A stretch of DNA of 64,000 nt. It comes from Nonomuraea gerenzanensis. Lineage in GTDB: Bacteria > Actinomycetota > Actinomycetes > Streptosporangiales > Streptosporangiaceae. Positions 17,715 to 27,100 of this stretch are shown in pieces (the stretch's first letter is position 1; the number at the start of each line of letters is the position of its first letter). The stretch is from positions 4,278,001 through 4,342,000 of the forward strand of contig NZ_CP084058.1 of NCBI RefSeq assembly GCF_020215645.1. The letters run 5' to 3'. The position numbers were made by a program, and so were the translations under genes. Under the pieces are notes generated by a model that worked only from the letters and a program-made list of their open reading frames with translations, was not told the origin of the DNA and did no database searches.

Positions 17715-19283
17715 ATGGCTCTCGACGTGCGTCAGGCCGCTCCCGCCCCGGTGCGGGAGCGGCCCCGCCGGGAGACCACCACGGCGTTCGTGGTCAGCAG
17801 GATCGTGGTGCTCTCCGTGGCGGCCGCGATCCTGCTCTACGCCGTGCCGCCGCTGGTCGCCACCGGGTCGTGGGTCGCGCTCGGGCTGCTGTGCGCCGTG
17901 AGCGCGGCCATCGTCTACCTCTACCTGACCCGGCGCTTCATCCCGGCCAAGTACCTCATCCCCGGCACCGTCTTCCTCATCGCCTTCCAGGTGTTCCCGG
18001 TCGTCTACACGGTCACCACCGCGTTCACGAACTTCGGCGACGGGCACCGCGGCGACAAGGCCGCCGCCGTCACCGCCATCGAGACCGGCTCGGTACGGCA
18101 GGCGCCCGGCTCGCCCGAGTACACCCTCTCCGTCGCGCTGCGCGGCGAGGAGCTGGTCTTCCTGCTGGTGGACCCGGCGACCAAGCGGGTCTCGCTGGGC
18201 ACCGCCGACGGGCTGACCCCGCTGGACGGCGCCAAGGTCGGCGTCACCGGCAAGGTGCTCACCGCGCCCGGCCTGACCGTGCTCAAGGCGCCCGAGGCCG
18301 CCGCGCGCGGGCCGGAGATCACCGCCCTGGCCGTGCCCACCGACGACGGCGTGATCAAGGCGAACGGCCTCAGCCGCGCCGTCGAGGGCAAGGCCGCGCT
18401 GGTGTACGACGCCGCGTGCGACTGCGTACGCGGCGACGGCGACACCTGGACGGCCGACGAGAGCCAGGGCTACTTCGTCAACGCCACGGGCGAGCACCTG
18501 GCCCAGGGCTGGCAGGTCAACGTCGGCCTGGACAACTTCGCCCGGGTGCTGACCAACCCCACCATCTCCGGATACTTCGCGGGAGTGCTGGGCTGGAACC
18601 TCGCCTTCGCGCTGGCCTCCGTGCTCGGCTGCTTCGGGCTCGGCATGGGCGTCGCCCTCGCGCTGCACCACCCCCGCATGCGCGGCACCAAGATCTACCG
18701 GATCGTGCTGATCCTGCCGTACGCGATGCCCGCCTTCGCCATGCTGCTGGTCTGGCGGGACATGTTCAACCGCGACTTCGGCCTGATCAACCAGCTGCTC
18801 GGCGCCGAGATCGACTGGCTCGGCCAGACCGGCACCGCCAGGCTCGGCGTCATCCTGGTCAACATCTGGCTCGGCTTCCCGTACATGTTCCTCGTCACCA
18901 CCGGCGCGCTGCAGGCCATCCCGCGCGAGCTGACCGAGGCCGCCTCCATCGACGGGGCCACCCCGTTCAAGGCGTTCCGCCGGGTGACGCTGCCGCTGCT
19001 GCTCGTCGCGCTGACGCCGCTGCTGATCTCGGCGTTCGCTTACAACTTCAACAACTACAACGCCATCGCGCTGACCACCGACGGCGGCCCGTTCCCCGCC
19101 GACAGCCCGCAGGTGGGCAGCACCGACCTGCTCATCACCTACACCTTCAGGCTGGCCTTCGGCGCGGGCGGCGCGCAGTTCGGCTTCGCGGCGGCGATCT
19201 CGGTGTTCATCTTCGCCATCGTGGCCGTCATCTCGACGGTGGCGTTCCGCCGCACCCGCAAGCAGGAGGAGGTCTACGCGTGA
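17715..19283 (+). CDS. malF: Maltodextrin ABC transporter permease MalF
   Basis: 522 residues, four bases after malE. Like E. coli MalF it is long: a large extracytoplasmic insertion (about residues 110-275) follows the third predicted helix, whereas many actinobacterial homologues are near 300 residues. The C-terminal permease core has the EAA loop (EAASIDGATPFKAFRRVTLPLL) that docks on the ATPase, here quoted in part as EAASIDGATPFKAF. At least six further helices are evident. It forms the channel with MalG. Its TGA overlaps the GTG of malG. Confidence 0.92.
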   Translation: MALDVRQAAPAPVRERPRRETTTAFVVSRIVVLSVAAAILLYAVPPLVATGSWVALGLLCAVSAAIVYLYLTRRFIPAKYLIPGTVFLIAFQVFPVVYTVTTAFTNFGDGHRGDKAAAVTAIETGSVRQAPGSPEYTLSVALRGEELVFLLVDPATKRVSLGTADGLTPLDGAKVGVTGKVLTAPGLTVLKAPEAAARGPEITALAVPTDDGVIKANGLSRAVEGKAALVYDAACDCVRGDGDTWTADESQGYFVNATGEHLAQGWQVNVGLDNFARVLTNPTISGYFAGVLGWNLAFALASVLGCFGLGMGVALALHHPRMRGTKIYRIVLILPYAMPAFAMLLVWRDMFNRDFGLINQLLGAEIDWLGQTGTARLGVILVNIWLGFPYMFLVTTGALQAIPRELTEAASIDGATPFKAFRRVTLPLLLVALTPLLISAFAYNFNNYNAIALTTDGGPFPADSPQVGSTDLLITYTFRLAFGAGGAQFGFAAAISVFIFAIVAVISTVAFRRTRKQEEVYA

Positions 19284-20119
19284 GGATGACGCTCCGGCAC
19301 GGCTTCGTGCTCGTCGTGTGCGCGTTCGCGGTGTTCCCGATCCTGTTCGTGCTGTCGGCGGCGATCAACCCGATGGGCACGCTGGCCTCCACCGAGCTGC
19401 TGCCCACGGGCGCGAGCCTGAACAACTTCGCCAACCTGCTGGCCTCCGACACCTATCCGTTCGGCCGGTGGTTCTTCAACTCGGTGTTCATCGCGCTGGT
19501 CTCGTCGTTCGCCAGCCTGCTGCTGTCGATGTTCGCCGCGTACGCCTTCAGCCGCATGCGCTTCGCCGGCCGCCGGATCGGCATGATGGCGCTGCTGCTC
19601 ATCCAGATGTTCCCGCAGTTCCTGGCCATCGTGACGATCTTCATGATCTTCACCGAGGTGACGGAGCTCTACCCCGCCTTCGGCTTCAACACCGTCTGGG
19701 GGCTCCTGCTGCTCTACCTCGGCGGCGCGCTCGGCGTGAACACCTGGCTGATGAAGGGCTTCCTCGACACCGTGCCCAAGGAGCTGGACGAGGCCGCCAC
19801 CGTGGACGGCGCCACGCACGCCCAGATCTTCTGGCGCGTCATCATGCCGCTGGTCACGCCGATCCTCGCGGTCACGGCGCTGCTGGCGTTCATCGGCGTC
19901 ATGAGCGAGTTCCTCATGGCGAACGTGTTCCTGCGCGACCCCGAGAGCAAGACCCTGGCCGTCGGCATGTTCGGCATGATCGCCGGCGACCACCGCAACG
20001 CGAACTTCGGCATGTTCGCCGCCGGCACGCTCATTACCGCCGTTCCCACGGTCGGTGTGTTCCTCTGGTTGCAGAAGTACATCGTCTCCGGCCTGACCGC
20101 CGGAGCAGTCAAGGGGTAG
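19280..20119 (+). CDS. malG: Maltodextrin ABC transporter permease MalG
   Basis: 279 residues from GTG 19280, overlapping the malF stop and preceded by AGGAGGAGG. About six membrane helices, with the EAA motif ELDEAATVDGATHAQIFWRV contacting the ATPase. The C-terminus (IVSGLTAGAVKG) is the conserved end of MalG proteins. Partner of MalF in maltodextrin import. No ATP-binding subunit follows; the MsiK-like protein at 34910 is the best candidate in the window. Confidence 0.93.
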   Translation: MRMTLRHGFVLVVCAFAVFPILFVLSAAINPMGTLASTELLPTGASLNNFANLLASDTYPFGRWFFNSVFIALVSSFASLLLSMFAAYAFSRMRFAGRRIGMMALLLIQMFPQFLAIVTIFMIFTEVTELYPAFGFNTVWGLLLLYLGGALGVNTWLMKGFLDTVPKELDEAATVDGATHAQIFWRVIMPLVTPILAVTALLAFIGVMSEFLMANVFLRDPESKTLAVGMFGMIAGDHRNANFGMFAAGTLITAVPTVGVFLWLQKYIVSGLTAGAVKG

Positions 20120-20124
20120 GTGCA

Positions 20125-21906
20125 GTGCTGGGATTCCTGGGGGAGCCGCACCATGACGGCTCGGCTCTGTATGTCTCCGACCAGCGGCCCGAGCTGGGCG
20201 CGCGCGTCACGCTGTGGCTGCGCGCGCCGCTGGCCGCCGGCGTCACCGCCGTGCACGTGCGCGCGGTGCACGACGGCGAGCCGCGCTACTTCGAGGCCGC
20301 GGTGGACGGCGCCCGCGAGGCCGCCGGCGGCTACGGCCGGACCGACGTGTGGTGGCGGGCCGAGATCACCGCGGTCAACCCCGTCACCCCGTACCGCTTC
20401 CTGCTGCACACCGCGCGCGGGCAGCGCTGGCTGACCGCGGCCGGGCTCGCCGCGCACGACCTCACCGACGCCGGCGACTTCCGCCTCGTCTGCCACCAGG
20501 CCCCGCCGGAGTGGATGTCCGACGCGATCGTCTACCAGATCTTCCCCGACCGCTTCGACCGCTCGCACCCCATGGGCGAGGTGCCCGACTGGGCGCTGCC
20601 CCGCGACTGGGACCGCGACCCGGTGATCCCGGCCGGCCCCGGCACCGCCGAGCAGTTCTACGGCGGCGACCTCGACGGCATCGCCCGGCGCGTCGACCAC
20701 ATCCAGAGCCTCGGCGCCGACACCGTCTACCTCACGCCGATCTTCCCCGCCCGCTCCAACCACCGCTACAACGCCTCCACCTTCGAGCGTGTGGACCCGC
20801 TGCTCGGCGGCGACGAGGCGCTGCACCGCCTGTCCGGCGAGCTGCACGCGCGCGGCATGCGGCTGCTCGGCGACATCACCACCAACCACACCGGCGACAC
20901 GCACGAGTGGTTCACCGCGGCCGTCTCCGACGTGAACGCGCCGGAACGCGAGATGTTCTACTTCGACCCGGTGACGGGCGACTACGAGGCCTGGTGGGGC
21001 TTCAAGACGCTGCCCAAGCTCAACTGGGGCAGCGAGCTGGTGCGCGCCGGCATGACGGCCGTGCTGAAGAAGTGGCTCGGTCCGTTCGACGGCTGGCGCG
21101 TGGACGTGGCCAACATGACCGGCAGGCGCGGCGCCGACGACTACGCGATCGAGGTCGCCGCCCGGCTGCGCGCCGCGGTCGGCCCCGAGTACGCCTTCAT
21201 CGCCGAGCACAACCACGACGCCACCCGCGACCTCGACCGCGACGGCTGGCAGGGCACCATGAACTACGGCGGCTTCACCCGCCCCGTGTGGACCTGGCTG
21301 CGCGGCCCCGACTGCGACCTGGAGCACTTCCTCGGCACGCCGGGCGGGGTGCCGACGCGCGACGGCACCGCCGCGCTGGCCGCGTTCAGGTCGTTCGCCT
21401 CCCAGATGTCGTGGCGCTCGCTCGTGCACTCCTGGCAGCTGCTCGACTCCCACGACACGCCCCGCGTACGCACCGTGACCGGCTCGCGCGAGCGCCACCT
21501 GCTCGCCGCCGGCCTGCAGGCCACGCTGCCCGGCACGCCCATGATCTTCGCCGGCAGCGAGTACGGCCTGACCGGCGTCAACGGCGAGCACTCCCGCACT
21601 CCGATGCCCTGGAACCGGCCCGCCGACCAGGACCTCGGCACGCTGGCCGGCTACCGCGACCTGTTCGGGCTGCGCCGGGCCGAGCCCGCCCTGCGCCACG
21701 GCGGCCTGCGCTGGCTGCACGCCGACGCCGACTGCCTGGTGTTCGCGCGCGAGACGTACGAGGAGACGATCCTCGTGGCCGCCCGCCGCGCGCCCGGCGA
21801 GCCGCTCGCCATCGGCACGCACGCGACGGGCCTGTACAACGCCGAGGACGGCGACGTCATACCGGGTGCGGGACCTTCGCTGAGCATGTGGCGCGTCACG
21901 CGCTGA
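20125..21906 (+). CDS. GH13 cyclomaltodextrinase / neopullulanase / maltogenic amylase type
   Basis: 593 residues from GTG 20125, five bases after malG. An N-terminal all-beta domain of about 110 residues (CBM34-like; contains TDVWWRAEI) precedes the GH13 barrel with YQIFPDRFDRS. Catalytic residues are in DGWRVDVANM (Asp), FIAEHNHDA (Glu) and LLDSHDTPR (Asp). The CBM34 plus GH13_20/21-like layout indicates cleavage of cyclodextrins, pullulan or short maltodextrins in the cytosol. No signal peptide is seen, so it acts on imported substrate delivered by MalEFG. Confidence 0.9.
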   Translation: MLGFLGEPHHDGSALYVSDQRPELGARVTLWLRAPLAAGVTAVHVRAVHDGEPRYFEAAVDGAREAAGGYGRTDVWWRAEITAVNPVTPYRFLLHTARGQRWLTAAGLAAHDLTDAGDFRLVCHQAPPEWMSDAIVYQIFPDRFDRSHPMGEVPDWALPRDWDRDPVIPAGPGTAEQFYGGDLDGIARRVDHIQSLGADTVYLTPIFPARSNHRYNASTFERVDPLLGGDEALHRLSGELHARGMRLLGDITTNHTGDTHEWFTAAVSDVNAPEREMFYFDPVTGDYEAWWGFKTLPKLNWGSELVRAGMTAVLKKWLGPFDGWRVDVANMTGRRGADDYAIEVAARLRAAVGPEYAFIAEHNHDATRDLDRDGWQGTMNYGGFTRPVWTWLRGPDCDLEHFLGTPGGVPTRDGTAALAAFRSFASQMSWRSLVHSWQLLDSHDTPRVRTVTGSRERHLLAAGLQATLPGTPMIFAGSEYGLTGVNGEHSRTPMPWNRPADQDLGTLAGYRDLFGLRRAEPALRHGGLRWLHADADCLVFARETYEETILVAARRAPGEPLAIGTHATGLYNAEDGDVIPGAGPSLSMWRVTR

Positions 21907-21964
21907 TCACGCTACGGTGGCCCCTGCTGACTCCTCCGTCCCAACTAGATAGTGGTGTGCTCGT

Positions 21965-23218
21965 ATGAGGTTGCTGTCCGTGGCCGTCCTGGCCTCGCTC
22001 CTGCCTGCCGTACCGTCCACTGCCTACGCGGCCGCTGCGGGCACCACCTACTACGTGGACTCCCGGGGAGGTGACGACGCCGCGGCCGGCACCAGCGCCG
22101 GCACCGCGTGGAAGTCCCTGGAGAAGCTGGCCGCCGCCGAGCTCAAGCCCGGCGACACCGTCGCCGTCAAGCGCGGCGGCAGCTTCACCGGCCCGCTCAC
22201 GCTGGAGTCCAGCGGCACCGCCGCCCAGCCCATCACGATCAAGGCGTACGGCAGCGGCGCGCTCCCCAAGATCAGCGGCAGCGACGCCGACTGCGTCGTG
22301 GTCAAGGGCAACCACTGGGCCATCAGCGGCCTGCACGCCTCCAACTGCCGCTGGGCGGGCTTCCAGCTCGACGGCGACCACAACGAGCTGCGCGGGGTGA
22401 AGGCCGACCGCAACATCGCCGGCGTCTTCGTCACGCCCTCCGGCTCGCGCAACACCATCCGCGACAGCGTCCTGACCGACAACAACCGGATGAGCGTCAA
22501 CGACGACGGCGGCGACGACGACTCCGGCGCCTTCGGCGTGCTCCTCAACGGCGACGACAACGTGGTCACCGGCAACACCATCTCCGGCAGCTTCGCCAGG
22601 AGCGCCGACTACGGCACCGACGGCGCCGCCGTCGAGATCTTCAACGGCGACCGCAACCGGGTCACCCACAACGTCTCCAGGAACAACGAGACGTTCACCG
22701 AGCTCGGCGCCCAGAAGGGCAAGACCGCCACCGGCAACCTCTTCGCCTTCAACGTCGTCACCTCCTCCCGCAGCCGCGGCTCCTTCCTCATCACCCGCGG
22801 CTCCCGCCACATCGTCGGCCCGGTCAAGGGCACGATCGCCGTGCACAACTCCGTCTACCTGCCCGCCAGGGACACCATCGGCTGGTCCTGCCACGACGGC
22901 TGCTCCCCGTCCATCCTCAAGCTGCGCAACAACGTCATCGCGGTCGGCGGGGAGGCCGGCTGGGAGGACGGCGCGGGGGCCGACGAGGACGGCGGCGTCT
23001 ACCAGGGGCGCACCGCCAGGTTCAAGCTGGGGCCCAAGTCGGTGATGGCCGATCCCAAGTTCGTCTCCCGGACCGACCTGCGGCTGCGGCCGGGGTCGCC
23101 CGCGCTGGGGCGCGGGGTGGCGCTGACGCCCCAGTGGTACGGCGGCAAGGCGTTCGGCAGGGACATCAAGGGCAAGGCCCTGTCGGGCCCGCTGGACGCG
23201 GGGGCCTACCAGCACTGA
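21965..23218 (+). CDS. Secreted right-handed beta-helix protein
   Basis: 417 residues with a Sec signal peptide ending near AYAAAA (residues 20-24). The mature part starts with TTYYVDSRGGDDAAAGTSAG, the usual N-cap of secreted parallel beta-helix proteins, and then shows repeated short rungs (NELRGVKADRN, NTIRDSVLTDNN, NVVTGNTISG, NRVTHNVSRNN). This fold occurs in pectate lyases and other polysaccharide lyases or hydrolases; no catalytic set can be assigned. The gene follows the mal operon by 58 bp, and it may be co-transcribed or have its own promoter. Confidence 0.85.
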   Translation: MRLLSVAVLASLLPAVPSTAYAAAAGTTYYVDSRGGDDAAAGTSAGTAWKSLEKLAAAELKPGDTVAVKRGGSFTGPLTLESSGTAAQPITIKAYGSGALPKISGSDADCVVVKGNHWAISGLHASNCRWAGFQLDGDHNELRGVKADRNIAGVFVTPSGSRNTIRDSVLTDNNRMSVNDDGGDDDSGAFGVLLNGDDNVVTGNTISGSFARSADYGTDGAAVEIFNGDRNRVTHNVSRNNETFTELGAQKGKTATGNLFAFNVVTSSRSRGSFLITRGSRHIVGPVKGTIAVHNSVYLPARDTIGWSCHDGCSPSILKLRNNVIAVGGEAGWEDGAGADEDGGVYQGRTARFKLGPKSVMADPKFVSRTDLRLRPGSPALGRGVALTPQWYGGKAFGRDIKGKALSGPLDAGAYQH

Positions 23219-23223
23219 CGCTC

Positions 23224-23229
23224 TAGTAT
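23224..23229 (+). promoter_or_regulatory. -10 element of a leaderless promoter
   Basis: TAGTAT ends six bases before the GTG at 23236, the distance at which transcription would begin at the start codon. No Shine-Dalgarno site precedes that GTG, which fits a leaderless mRNA. Confidence 0.55.
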
Positions 23230-23235
23230 GGCCTC

Positions 23236-23538
23236 GTGTTCTCCGATGTGCGCCAGCCGCTGGTGCGGCAGCTCGCCGAGTCCGACGCGCCCCGTCACTA
23301 CTGGCACCTGGGCGACGAGGATGGGCGGGCCTGGCTGTTCGAGAGCGTCGAGGGTGACAACCGCGAGCAGTGGGCCGTGCGGCAGGTGGAGGTGGGCGCC
23401 GACAGGGGCGCCCGCCGTTACTGGTGGCGGCACCTTCAGGACGAGTACGGCTTCCTGACCGACCAGCCGCTGGAGGTCTGGGAGCTGACCGAGATCCCCC
23501 AGGAGCTGTTCGAGTCCGTCTGGGAAGCGGCCGGCTGA
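23236..23538 (+). CDS. Small conserved hypothetical protein (DUF6881-like)
   Basis: 100 residues, no signal peptide or membrane segment. The body (WLFESVEGDNREQWAVRQVEV ... PLEVWELTEIPQELFESVWEAA, quoted in short as EQWAVRQVEV and EIPQELFESVW) resembles the DUF6881 pattern of small antitoxin- or immunity-like proteins of unknown function; this match is from memory. It appears leaderless, with TAGTAT upstream. It lies 17 bp after the beta-helix gene and is convergent with the TetR gene. Confidence 0.65.
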   Translation: MFSDVRQPLVRQLAESDAPRHYWHLGDEDGRAWLFESVEGDNREQWAVRQVEVGADRGARRYWWRHLQDEYGFLTDQPLEVWELTEIPQELFESVWEAAG

Positions 23539-23577
23539 AGCCCGCCGGCGCCTGGCCGAGGCCGGTCGGCCACCTCC

Positions 23578-24135
23578 CTACCTGGACAGCCCCGCCACGC
23601 CGTCGATGATCAGCCGGATGGCCGTGTCGAAGTCGCGCTCGACCTCCTCGGCCGGCAAGTGCCCCGTCGTCTCGGCGATGACGAAGCCCGTGACGAAGGC
23701 GTGCAGCACGTCGCTCGTCCGCCGCAGCTCCGGCTCCGGCACCCCGGCCAGGCGCAGGATGCGGTAGAGGGTCTGCCAGATGACGAGCCCCCGGTCCGCG
23801 ATGATCTCGGGGTGGTTGTGCAGGTGGTGCCACATGGCCGGATGCTCCAGCGCGTTGCGGTGGTAGGCCAGGGCCAGCGCCCGCAACTGCTCCTGCCAGG
23901 GTGAGCCGTCGTCCGGCGGCAGCTCCATGCGCTGCGCGGCCGTTGCGCACAGGAGCCTGATCAGCGCCTCTTTGTTCTCCACGTGGTGGTAGAGCGACAT
24001 CGGGTTGACGTCCAGCTCGGCCGCCAGTTTGCGCATGGACAACCCCGCCACGCCGCCCTCGTCCATGAGACGCAGGGCGGTGGTGCTGATCTCTTCGAGA
24101 GTCAGGGGTGCGCCCCTGCGCGCGCTCACGGCCAT
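23578..24135 (-). CDS. TetR-family repressor, probable regulator of the P450 gene
   Basis: 185 residues from ATG 24135. The N-terminal helix-turn-helix runs about residues 10-55 (LTLEEISTTALRL ... GLSMRKLAAELDVNPMSLYHH). The C-terminal domain (HLHNHPEIIADRG, FVIAETTGH) matches TetR_C ligand-binding proteins. The ATG lies inside one operator arm (24132-24146), and TACCAT on this strand ends seven bases before it, so the mRNA is probably leaderless and self-repressed. Upstream in-frame ATGs (24159, 24186) would read through both operators and are less likely. Divergent from the CYP102-type gene. Confidence 0.88.
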   Translation of the reverse strand: MAVSARRGAPLTLEEISTTALRLMDEGGVAGLSMRKLAAELDVNPMSLYHHVENKEALIRLLCATAAQRMELPPDDGSPWQEQLRALALAYHRNALEHPAMWHHLHNHPEIIADRGLVIWQTLYRILRLAGVPEPELRRTSDVLHAFVTGFVIAETTGHLPAEEVERDFDTAIRLIIDGVAGLSR

Positions 24136-24170
24136 ACACCGTATGGTAGCGTCAGCCATACGGTGTATGG
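24132..24170. promoter_or_regulatory. Paired TetR operators
   Basis: CCATACACCGTATGG (24132-24146) and its exact reverse complement CCATACGGTGTATGG (24156-24170) are separated by nine bases. Each is itself a CCATAC/GTATGG palindrome around three bases. The region covers the start of the TetR gene and the expected transcription start of the P450 gene (TAGCGT, 24147-24152, as -10), so one repressor could shut both promoters. Confidence 0.85.
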
Positions 24171-24188
24171 CTATGGAAGGGAGCACTC

Positions 24189-27100
24189 ATGGCTCGGATC
24201 CCCGCCCCTCAGGGCCTGCCGCTCGTGGGCAACACGCTGCAGATCCCCTCGGACGCGCCCGTGGAGCACTTCGTCAAGGTCGCCTCCCGGTACGACGAGG
24301 GCATCTTCCAGCTGGAGATCGCCGGCCGCCGGGTCATCATGGTCTACGACCCCGACATGGTGGCCGAGGTGTGTGACGAGAGCCGTTTCGTCAAGCGGCT
24401 CAGACCGCCCCTGACGATCGTGCGCGACTTCGGCGGCGACGGCCTGTTCACGGCCGACCACGACGAGCCGGTGTGGGGTCACGCGCACCGCATCCTGATG
24501 CCGGCCTTCAGCCAGCGCTCGATGAAGGCGTACTACCCGCAGTTCCTGGAGGTCGCCAAGCAGCTCGTCACGTCGTGGGCGGCCCGCCAGGGGGAGGACC
24601 TGCCCGTCGCCGACGACATGACCAGGCTGACGCTCGACACGATCTCGCTGACCGGGTTCGGCTACCGGTTCAACTCCTTCGACTCGCCCGAGCTGCACCC
24701 GTTCCTGCAGGCCATGGGCGGGGCGCTGACCGAGGCCATGCACCGCAACCAGCAGCTGCCGTTCGTCACCAAGCTGAAGAAGCGCAACGAGGAGACCTAC
24801 CAGCGCGACATCGCCACCATGCAGGCCCTCGTGGACGAGGTGATCAAGCAGCGCCGCGCCGAGGGCGGCGGGGGCAGCAAGGACCTGCTCGGGCTGATGC
24901 TGGAGGCGTCGGACCCGCAGAGCGGCGCCCGCCTGTCGGATGAGAACATCCGCAATCAGGTCCTCACCTTCCTCATCGCCGGCCACGAGACCACCAGCGG
25001 CCTGCTCTCCTTCGCGCTGTACAACCTGCTGCGCGAGCCGCACCTGCTGGCCCGCGCGTATGAGGAGGTGGACCGGCTGCTGCCGGGCGACGAGCCGCCG
25101 GCGTACGAGACGATCATGAAGCTGGACGTCATCCCCCGCATCCTGGAGGAGACGCTGCGGGTCTGGTCGCCGATCCCCGTCTTCGGCGTGACCGCCGTCC
25201 AGGACACCATGATCGGCGGCTACCTCATCCCGAAGAACCAGAGCGTCGGCGTGCTGCTGCCGCCGCTGCACCGCAGCGCCAAGGCGTGGGAGCAGCCGGA
25301 CGAGTTCGACATCGACCGCTGGCTGCCGGAGAACAGGAAGCGGCACCACCCGGGCGCGTACAAGCCGTTCGGCAACGGCGAGCGGGCCTGCATCGGGCGG
25401 CAGTTCGCGCTGACCGAGGCCAGGCTGGCCCTGGCGCTGATCCTGCGGCGCTTCGCCCTGTCCGACCCGAACGTCTACCGCATGAAGACCAAGCAGACGC
25501 TCACCCTCAAGCCCGACGGGTTCACGCTGCGGGTGCGCGAGCGGCGCGCGCACGAGCGGGCCGTGGCGACCGCGCTGCCCGAGCAGGAGAGCGAGCAGCG
25601 GGACGTCGCGGTGACCGGCGTGCCGCTCACCGTCGCCTACGGCTCCAACCTGGGCACCAGCTCCGACATCGCCGAGCGGCTGGCCGAGCGGGCCGGGCGG
25701 GCCGGGTTCGCCGTCACGCTGACCACGCTGGACGAGCTGGCGCCGCCGTCCGAGGGGCTGCTGATCGTGGTGGCCTCCTCCTACAACGGCAAGGCGCCCG
25801 ACAACGCCCAGCGCTTCGACGAGCTGGAGACGCTGCCCGACCTGTCCGGGGTGCGGCTGGCCGTGCTGGGCTGCGGGAACACTCAGTGGCCGACGTACCA
25901 GGACTTCCCGCGGCGCGCGTACGAGAAGCTGACGGCGGCGGGGGCCGTCCCGCTCGTCGAGCGGGGCGAGGCCGACACGGACGGCGACTTCGACGGCGAC
26001 GTGTCCGCGTGGACGGCCCGGCTGTGGGCGGCGCTGGCCGAGGAGTACAGCGCCTCCTCTGATCTGGGCGCGGGGGCGGCCGGGCCGCGCTACGAGATGG
26101 AGGTGCTCACCGAGACCGAGGTCAGGCCGTCGGTGGTGTCGGAGCGGGCGTTCCCATTGACCGTGATCTCCAACGAGGAGCTGACCGGCGACCCCGAGGG
26201 GCTGTGGGACTTCTCGGTCGAGGCGCCGCGCCCCGGCGTGCGCTCCATCGTCGCCAGGCTGCCGGAAGGGGTGACGTACGCGGCGGGCGACCACGTGGCC
26301 GTCTTCGCCAAGAACGACCCCGAGCTGGTGGAGTGGGCGCTGCGCTGCCTGCGCGTCCCCCGCGAGCAGGTCGTACGGCTGCGCGCCGCCGGCGCCACCC
26401 ACCTGCCCGTGGACACGCCGGTCACGGCCGGGCTGCTGCTGACCGAGTTCGCCGAGCTGCAGGAGGTGGCCACCCGCGCCGACCTGGAGGCGCTGGCCGC
26501 GCACACCGCGTGCCCGTGGACCAACGGGCAGCTCGCCGAGCTGACCGCGAGCTACGCCGACGAGATCCTCGCCAAGCGCGTCTCGACGCTGGCGCTGCTG
26601 GAGCGCTTCCCGGCGATCGAGCTGCCGCTGCCGGTGTTCCTGGAGCTGGCCGGGCCGATCAAGCCGCGTTACTACTCGGTCTCCTCCTCGCCGCTGGCCG
26701 ACCCCGGCACGGTACGCCTCACCGTCGGCCTGGTCGAGGGCCCCGCCTGGTCCGGCACCGGCACCTACCAGGGCATGTGCTCGGCCTATCTGGCCGGGCT
26801 GAGGCCGGGCGAGGTCTTCTACGGCTACATCCGCGTGCCCGCGCCGCCGTTCCGGCTGCCGGACGACCCGGCCACGCCGGTGATCCTCGTCGGCCCCGGC
26901 ACCGGGTTCGCGCCGCTGCGCGGCTTCCTGGAGGAGCGGGCGCTGAGCGGGGCGAGCGGGCGGGCCGAGGTGTTCACCGGGTGCCGCCATCCCGAGCACG
27001 ACCTGCTGTACGCCGGCGAGCTGGCCGCCTGGGAGGCGGCCGACCTGGTGCGGGTGCATCGGGCGTACTCGGCGGTGGCGGGGCATCCGTACCGGTTCGT

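Noticed and set aside
21911..21964. Possible promoter between the amylase and beta-helix genes
   Set aside because: Several TA-rich hexamers exist but none has a convincing -35 partner or start distance.
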